A stretch of DNA of 64,000 nucleotides. Origin: Hygrophila difformis (lineage: Eukaryota; Streptophyta; Magnoliopsida; Lamiales; Acanthaceae). The notes beneath the pieces were generated by a model. The model worked only from the letters and a program-made list of their open reading frames with translations. It was not told the DNA's origin and ran no database searches. Location: NCBI GenBank assembly GCA_030278955.1, contig JAOANR010000002.1, positions 26,894,057-26,958,056 on the forward strand. Reading direction: 5' to 3'. This document shows, in pieces, positions 57,101-64,000 of this stretch. Within the stretch, counting starts at the first letter, position 1, and every line of letters begins with the position of its first letter. The translations under genes were made by a program, and so were the position numbers.

Positions 57101-59949
57101 ATTCCTGTCGCGGAATAAGAAGTGTGTCGCGGACCATGGGTCCGCGACATGGGTTCCGCGACAGAGCCCTTCCAAAATAAAATTGCAAGTTTTTGGGTCC
57201 TTGGTCGCTAATCGAGGGTTGTGTCGCGGACCGTGGGTCCGTGACAGGATTGCTTCTCGACCAAGGGGTTTGAAAAATTTTATAAAAATTTTGGCAGCAT
57301 AACGCCTAATATTGCATCACAACGGGAAAATTATGTTGCAACCCGTGGGGTTACAACATGATGCAATACAATATAGGAGATGCAATTTTAAATAAAGATG
57401 CACAAACACTTTAATACTATCCCTCTCTAGATCTAATGTACTAGGAATAAAAATAAAAATAAAAACTAAAACTAAAATAAATAAATAAACAAAAAGCACT
57501 ACCTACAAACTGAAAAAGAAAACAGAATGATAAAAAGAAGAACTAATGGTGGCAGCAGGAATAAAATAAAGAATTACAGAACATGCTAACAAACATAAAG
57601 TTAAAAATAAAGCATACATCATATCTATCAAGGGATAAATATCAAACACTCATGCATTAATTAAGCCTAATAAAGCATTAAACCTAACTAAAAATAATAA
57701 AAATGGTCAAGTGACCAAAAATACAAAAATAAAGCAATAAATATTATGGGAGATCCATAACATATTTTTGTGGATCAATTTCTTTATAACATCAAAAACC
57801 AAAATATGGTTTAATCACACCCATTAGTTGAATGTTTCAAACCAAAATACAAAAATAACAAACTGAAAATACAAATAAATATAAAAAGTGGCTACACTAC
57901 TAGAAAACCCATTTATTACTTAAAACTAACTAACTAAACCTGAAAATGAAAATTACATGGCCATGAAACCATTTATTCTAAGGTTGCTTGGGAGCACAGT
58001 GGTGCCCCCAAGGAGAAAAACAAAACTAATCTAAACAGTTATGGGTGTGTAGCTACTGTTCACTGGGGTGGGAGGTTATATTTATAGAGTGGTGAAATTA
58101 AGCCCTAGGCCCATTCAAGGCCCACCAGTCGCTAAACAATTGAGCCTGTCTCGGAACAAATCTGGTTCAGGACACAATTTTTAGCACCAGGATGGCGCAC
58201 AGGAGGGGGCGGGAGCTCGAGGTCCAGAGGAAGAAGACGAAAATGTAACACTTGCGGGACTTGCGGTCCTGGGAGCTCCTGAGTAATTTGGCATGTGGGA
58301 ATTAATTTTGAGGGGTCACGTGACCTGCAGCTGCTTCCTGTCTGTCTCTGTCGCGGTACTGCTGGTCGCGGTCGCGATCCATGTGTCGCGGTCCATTGTT
58401 CCGCGACAGACTTTGTGTCTTGATACTCCCAGTCTCTAACCATTTTCTGTCCAGGTCGCGGAGCACCCGGTCGCGGTCCATGGTATCTCGACTGGGGTGC
58501 CTCTCTCACAGTCCTTAAGCTATTTTCCAGTCGCGGAACACCTGGTCGCGGAACATGGTATCTCGACCCGGATTTGTTTAGGGACCGGACAAAATTTATC
58601 TCTTTTTCTTTTTCTTTTCTCTAATTCTTTCCTCATTTATTTATTTTCTTCTTCCTTCCTATCCCATTTCTCGACACAGCTCTCTCTTCTTCATTTTCCT
58701 TCTTCTCTTTCCCTTCCTCATTCTTGTTCCAGTTTTTCATCTGTTCTTCTTTCCTCTTCTTTTCTTCTTCCATCGATTTCTTCTCCATTCTTCTCCTCCT
58801 CCATTTTCTTTCCTCGTTCCATTTTTCTTTCTGTCTTGCTCGTGTCTTCTCTGTTTTCTTATTTCTATATTTCTTGCTGGGTTTCAGTTTTTAATTTGTT
58901 CTTTTTCTCTTCTTCTTCCAATTTCTTGCTGCCTTGAGACTTGTTGGAGGAGAGAGAGGCGACGGGATGGTGGTAGGTGTGAAGGCGGAGAGCGGCGGTG
59001 CGGCGGTGAGACTGTGGAGGCGCCGGAGGATGAGGCTGGTGGTGGCGCGATGAAGGTGGTTGTGGGGTTGAAGGTGTTGCGGTGTAGATGGCGCACTGGT
59101 GGCGATGGGTGGTCGGATGGATGGGCTGTTGGACGGAGATGGCGGCGGCTGGATCTCGACAGGGATGGTGACTGTCGACGGGAGAGATGGATGAAGGAGA
59201 TGACTGGAGTGATTGGTTGGTCGGAGGGATGAGAGTGGAGATCGGAGTAATCTGGAATTTGGGGATGGAGGTCGGAAAACTTGAAAAGGGATGAAAATGG
59301 AGAGTGGGCGGCGGTCGGCGGCGGCGGCCGGCGGCGGGGAGTTTTAGGGTTAGGGTTGGTTAGGGTTGGGCTTGGTTTTGTTTTTGTTGGGCTAAAAGTG
59401 GGATTGGGCTTTGGTGTTTTTGGACTGATGGACTATTAGAATTTGGACTGAAAATTGGATTGGACTGGATTCATAAATCACTTGGACTTAATTAATTCAC
59501 CTGCAATTAATTTAAATCAAAAGTGATTAGTGTACCAATTAATTCATAATTATAGAAGAAAACAGAAACAGAAATAAAAATACCCATAAAAATTATGAAT
59601 ATATACATCAAAGTATAAAATAATATAAATAGATATATTTATTTCACTTGATTATTTGGCTTGTATTCCGTCTAATGGACCCGTGTTCCACCGAATAGAC
59701 AACATTAAACCAAAATTAATCAAGTGTATGATTTTTAATATTTTTATCAAGTTTTTGGGTTTTTTAATACAAATTAATAAAAATAACAATATTTTTGTGT
59801 TTTTCAATACCAGCTTATTATTTATACAAAGTTGCATAAATCTGTTAAATTTAACTGCTTTCTTATTTAAATAAGACCGGAATGCGATCAAATGTCCGTA
59901 TTAGACACGGAAATAGATTGAAAATAATGGTCAATTTTGGCCATTATCA
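54183..59949 (-). repeat. Element G 5' LTR
   Basis: 5767 bp, near identical to 45763-51561. Main differences: a 31-bp loss near 57315 (between GCAT and CACAACGGG), a 15-bp loss in the CCGCGACAG repeats near 58410, and 13 extra bases in the palindrome near 57143. TATA box 58079-58086. Confidence 0.9.
56910..57255 (-). repeat. Cluster of CCATGG-centred palindromes, right LTR of G
   Basis: Same stems as in the left LTR (first at 56929-56951). The third palindrome (57125-57150) is intact here, whereas the left LTR lost 13 bases from it. Confidence 0.85.
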
Positions 59950-59954
59950 ATGAG

Positions 59955-60780
59955 ATCGCCCTCCCCCTCATGTATCCCTATCCTTTACAACATTTTCATA
60001 TTCCACATGAGTGGCCCAAGCCGCCTCCCACCGAAAAGGTCGTGCCCCCATATATCTAATTCTATTACCACAAGTCAATTTATGTGGAGAATGGTCCGAA
60101 CCTAGTCGGGGGAGTAGACCAATCCTACCCTCTGGGAAAAGTAATGTCCAATCCAAGTTGGCAACACCTCTGTCTAATCTTTTAGCAAGCCGACGTCCCT
60201 CAACTGTCCTGGACCAATTAGTTGTCGGACCAATTGTAGGGACAACTAGTAGTTCACAATCCCCGAGTAATTGACGAAATATCTCCGCACGACTTTCCAG
60301 ATAAACCACATCTTCTGCTTTCTCATGAGTCGTGATTTCATTCCAATCCATTATCACAAACCAAGGGCCCGACTGAATAGAAGCAACATGCCTCAAATCA
60401 TCCCATTTAGATAATCGACGCTGATAGTTCGGATCCGCATAGATAGTCGACATAGTCCACTTACAATTACATCAACTCAATTCAATTCAAAAGTAAGAAT
60501 CTGAGGCCTAACATCGAGCAAACGACGGCTATATGGGGTCCCTTGAGCTTGTAGCACCCACAAGCCTCCAGCATGCCGAATTGCTTCCTGAATATGGATA
60601 CTAACATATCCCTTTCTACAAAAAAAATATCGAACATGTTCAAAGGAGCCCTGAGATTCCATTAAACATAGCAAATCCAGTTTATGCTGCTGTAGGAACG
60701 TTCCCATCCACCGTCAAACACCTCGACTCATTAATCCCCTCACATTCCAAGAAATCAAATTAAAATCAACAAACTCCATA
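59955..60780 (-). pseudogene. LINE AP endonuclease domain, broken
   Basis: Minus strand from about 60780: LISWNVRGL (Asn motif), a stop, then LDLLCLMES (Glu motif). From 60453: WFVIMDWNEI (Asp-Asn motif, changed from GDFN), TNWSRTVEGRRLAKRLDRGV and GSDHSPHKL (SDH motif), then WEAAWATHV. Domain order is as in L1-type endonuclease-RT proteins. Stops and a frame change near 60470 break it. Confidence 0.82.
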
Positions 60781-62174
60781 GGAAACAATGCATGAATATA
60801 GGGACCAATACTTCTCACATACCACCTCCCTTAGCATCTGCCCAGCACTTATGATCACTCACCTCCGATCCCACCTCTTCGCCCGCTGCTATAAGTAACA
60901 ACGGAAAATTTTGACCTTTAGATAGGTTCCTGGGTGATGATTCCGTATGCACCCTTTTAGCTCCCAGAACTCGTGCAACACCGAAGTCCCCCTTAACTGG
61001 AACAATAGCCCCAAACATATCTCCCACAGCTGAAGACGAGGGAGTACCATTCCCAGATTCTTTCCTGCTCAACCTTTGATCCTGCTGACATGGCTCTTCT
61101 CTAGTTTCCGACACCTTCTCTCTTCAGGAGGCACTGGCCTGTCGTCCGGAAAATCCTTGGTTTGGCGTTGTGTTTCTTCATTGCGATCCCTTATTTTATT
61201 CGAACTCTTATTTTTCTGTCAGACCACTGTGATCTAGTCACCATACACCTCACCAAAATATCTCGGTGCTGGATCATCCTCCTCCATCAAATCAACCTTT
61301 GGCCTTGCCCTTGTTCAAGTTGACGGGAGCACCACTACCCGAAGCCTCTCCAACACCCGCCTCCGTCTGATTAGTAGTACTTTCATTCCCTTGCACTTTC
61401 CCATAATCCCTCTCCTCAGCGGGTGACTTATTAGTATGTGGACAGTCACATTGGAAGTGGCCATACCGTCCACAACTAGTATAAATTAGGTGAAGCCCCT
61501 CATAAGCAATTCGAATACACCCTTCTCGCACCAGAAACTTGCCCATGACAGGCTTTTCCAAATCCAATTCCACACAAACTCCAGCAAATTCCGCCCTGTC
61601 CGCATTCGAGGTAGCTGCATCAAATTTCACAACTTTACCAATTCTAGACGCCAATGTCGTGAGAATATCCTTCCAGAAGTATGAGAGAGTTAAACCATAC
61701 AACCTAACCCATACTAATGTTTTATTAACCTTCGTCTTTGCAGGATCAAAATCTCTAGACCAGGTCATAACAACCACACAGTGATCAAAAAGCATCCATG
61801 GCCCTCCCGTAACCACCCTATCTCTATCAGCATCCAATTCGAATCTTACACAAAACATCCATAACAAACGCCAATAAGATCAAAGGATCCCTTAACCTTC
61901 CATAGCCGCCACAATCGTTCCTTCATGACTTTGTATCCCACCGTTGTTCCCAATATTTTAATGACAAGCGCCCCTTCCCATGGACAACAGGCTTCATCGA
62001 ATATCGATTCATCTCGCGTAGAAGTCCAGGTTGACCCTCTTCCACCGACGTCCTCACCAGATTTTCCACAATAAAATCCCTATCAAAGGAAGGCACCTGA
62101 ATCTCTATCTTATCCTTCCGGAGTGCATCCCAGAATGAGGCGCCTGTTCCGATGTCTGGCGGTCGAGCGGCCAT
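60781..62174 (-). pseudogene. LINE ORF1 (DUF4283 and CCHC type), broken
   Basis: ATG 62174 opens MAARPPDIGTGASFWDALRK. A frame change occurs near 61985 and another near 61870. The 61867-61292 frame has RVVTGGPWMLFDHCVVVMTW and FDPAKTKVNKTLVWVRLYGL, typical of DUF4283, then CGRYGHFQCDC, a CCHC knuckle whose first Cys is replaced (YTSCG). The rest (61114-60815) is a low-complexity tail. Role: RNA binding for the LINE particle. Confidence 0.8.
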
Positions 62175-62285
62175 TGTCCGAAGTCATGAAATTAGCTTAT
62201 TCTTATAGTTCACTTAAAACTATGCTTATGCATAATTTTATTGCTTTGAAAGACATAATATTTTTGTCTAGGTGGTAGGGGGTGA

Positions 62286-62866
62286 GTAGGGGTGGTAAAA
62301 AGGGTATACCGAAATACCATTACCGATACCGTAACGTACCGAAATTTTTGGTATGGGTAAAAAGCATACCGATACCAATACCGAATATTTCGGTATACTG
62401 GTTTTCGGTATACAAAAAATTTCAATTTCCTATAATATATACCGTTACCGTACCGAAAATTATATTTACCGAAAAATACCAAAATATACAGACAACACCA
62501 AAAAATATAATAAAGTTTACATACCGAAAAATACGTTACATATCGTTACAAATCAGCATACTGAACCTACCTGAAAAAATCAATACCGGAACATATTCCA
62601 ATCACGGGTATACCGAAAATTACTTAAATTGGCTCTTCAAAGTTCCGAATGTCTTAATACAATAATAAACATTAAATTTTAAAATAATGTTAAACTTAAT
62701 GTTTCGGAATTACGGTATACCGAAATGCCGAAAATCTCGTATGCCCATACCGTTACCCTACCGTTTTTTTCGGCATACCTAAATTTCTGTATACCTAAAT
62801 TTCGGCATATCTAAATTTCATTACGGTAAGCTCGGTATACCGAGTTTTCGGTAATTTTTTCCACCT
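62286..62866. mobile_element. Fold-back repeat of CGGTATACCG-type motifs
   Basis: Begins TAGGGGTGG and ends TTTTTCCACCTCAAGGGG. In between, GGTATACCGAAAT and its reverse complement are repeated on both strands more than twenty times, with variants GGTAC and GGCATAC. This self-complementary composition fits a MITE or satellite-like fold-back element. Short frames here (62210-62665) are by-products of the repeats. Confidence 0.6.
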
Positions 62867-63490
62867 CAAGGGGTTAGGGTTGATGTTTTTATCTTTTGAT
62901 TTCTCTTAAAAAAATGATTAGAAAAAGTAACTTTAGAAATTATAAGATTATCCATCCATTTATCCATTAAAATCCAAATCTGTCATATATACATCCTATA
63001 TCTATCCCGTATCCATATCCCGAAATATTCGAATCGTATTTATACCCGGCGTATTCTTATTCGATTATGTATTCGACAAAAAAATATGGGATATAATACG
63101 GGAAGAGTAGTATCATCCCGCTTTCACCCATACTATAGCTAGTTCTTTAGACGCTCCCCTTCAGGTTGTCTAGTATTTTAACTATGTTAGAATAATGAGA
63201 TTAGTGCTAAATATGTATTTTATAGATGTTATTTAGACTTTTTACTTATTTATTTATTTATTTATTTTAGTTTTGTTTGTCTCAATTGTGGTTAAAGTTT
63301 GGTAACTACTTGTGGAGAAGTCATGAGAGACCGCTTATGGAAGTACCTTGAAGAATCATGGAAGTTTTTATATTTTCATCATCCCAAAGATCTATAAATA
63401 TGCTCTTGCCAATTCATTCCATGGGGTGTACATATTAAGAGATTTTGAGAGCATATTGTTTAGATTGATAGGTTTTCATTTTATGTATTC
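62867..63490. other. Spacer with hAT-like end fragment
   Basis: 62940-63140 (ATCCATATCCCGAAATATTC, then GGGATATAATACGGG) is a relative, in inverse orientation, of 41515-41690. The rest has no recognisable feature. Confidence 0.4.
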
Positions 63491-64000
63491 TTTTGTTTTG
63501 GTAACATAGCCTGAGAAGACGGGCAAAGAAGAGAAAATAAATAAAAGAACAATCGTCAAAACAAAATAAGAAAATTACACCAATCGAACATAAGTAGCAC
63601 CACTAGCATCTTTCGCCACAAGGTGAGAGATATCATCCGGAGGAAAGGCCCATGTGGTATAGAAATCTTCCAACCGAGCTGCCCTTTTAGCTAGACCGTC
63701 AGCAACTTAATTTCCTTCACGATACACATGCCGAAGAATACATCCATCTATGCTCCCAATCAACTCACGAACTTCCTTAATCATAGGCTAAAGAGGGTGG
63801 CGGAGCATCACCACACCGACCACAAGGCGTACTACTTCAAGGGAGTTGACATAACAAACCCTCAATGAATCACCAAAATGCTTTGCCATGAGGAGACCAA
63901 AACGAAGGGCCAATAATTCTACTTCCATAATAGATCGAACGCCCAAAGCCGCACTACAAGCCCTCACCCACTGCCCCCTACGCGGACGACGCACCCGTCC
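63491..64000 (-). pseudogene. LINE 3' end with RNase H, cut by window end
   Basis: The minus frame 63994-63788 reads WVRACSAALGVRSIMEVELL and ALRFGLLMAKHFGDS, an RNase H fragment (Glu motif present). The next motif reads YVNSLEVVRLV, with Asn where the catalytic Asp is expected. The 3' end lies at the TTTTGTTTTGGTAACA boundary. Confidence 0.7.

Larger units (their letters stand above)
45763..59949 (-). mobile_element. Element G: 14.2-kb LARD-like element with 5.8-kb LTRs
   Basis: TSD atgag at 45758-45762 and 59950-59954. LTRs 45763-51561 and 54183-59949 begin TGATAATGG and end GTTTCA on the sense (minus) strand. The primer site adjoining the 5' LTR is complementary to tRNA-Asp. The 2.6-kb interior has no gag or pol, so the element depends on another for movement. 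LTRs differ by only a few per thousand bases plus indels in the palindrome cluster, indicating a recent insertion. Confidence 0.9.
42415..62215 (-). mobile_element. Degenerate full-length L1-type LINE split by element G
   Basis: The TSD agttcactt lies at 42415-42423 and 62207-62215; the poly(A) tail is the T-run 42422-42435. Without element G the LINE is about 5.5 kb. Order on minus: ORF1 (62174-61292), AP endonuclease (60780-59968), RT (45675-43802), zinc-binding linker (about 43360-43160), RNase H (43077-42592). Frameshifts and stops occur in most domains, so it is dead. G split it between endonuclease and RT at atgag. Confidence 0.85.

Noticed and set aside
45900..59945. Segmental duplication of a gene cluster (twin ORFs 8.4 kb apart)
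   Set aside because: The two blocks have TG/CA ends, a primer site, and outer TSD atgag; they are the LTRs of element G, and the ORFs lack protein character.

Overview
The window is nuclear DNA of a flowering plant, most likely a eudicot. It holds one recognisable host gene with GT-AG introns, Stowaway-type MITEs in those introns, L1-type LINEs, a Mutator-like transposase and many plant LTR retrotransposons. Almost everything else is nested mobile DNA. No rRNA gene, complete tRNA gene or CRISPR array was found.

Layout. (1) 1-28163: a minus-strand LTR element (B) with no coding capacity of its own, opened by three later insertions. These are element A (1-6492, minus, degenerate gag-only, left end outside the window); a plus-strand LTR (C, 6894-14781, TSD gccat) that was itself entered by a gag-only element F (intact gag at 10457-11557); and element D (16962-26769, minus, TSD aaatc). 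D keeps a gag-like stub and an integrase C-terminal remnant, and carries a 444-codon gene on the opposite strand (21107-22441). (2) 28164-32362: a broken MULE transposase gene on the minus strand, split by a solo LTR (E, 29097-31896, TSD gaaac). (3) 33721-39302: a nine-exon plus-strand gene for a NIPA-type (DUF803) magnesium transporter, with one apparent 1-nt insertion in exon 6, three related MITEs in its introns and a fold-back MITE just upstream. (4) 42415-62215: a degenerate full-length L1-type LINE (minus, TSD agttcactt), split by a 14.2-kb LTR element G (45763-59949, TSD atgag) with 5.8-kb LTRs, a tRNA-Asp-type primer site and no coding capacity. Two more LINE 3' ends flank it, at 42079 and 63491.

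The most interesting signal is the shared LTR design of elements A to F. Read in the sense direction, each LTR has a GT donor (GTAAGTTRA or close), then 3-5 degenerate repeats spaced about 190 bp, then (except in B) a short-unit tandem array, then TTAACTTACTCAG or a close form, a CTGAC/CTGAT branch-point-like motif, a pyrimidine tract and a CAG acceptor followed closely by ATG. The LTR therefore looks like a leader with an intron of about 1.5-1.7 kb. The tandem array in that intron has unrelated sequence in different subfamilies, yet its units fold into hairpins, and where adjacent units differ the two stem arms change together. In A and E the sense-strand unit resembles a tRNA T-arm with a pol III B-box. 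This pattern was inferred by reading alone; I know of no description of it.

All homology calls are from memory of protein families. No database search was run.
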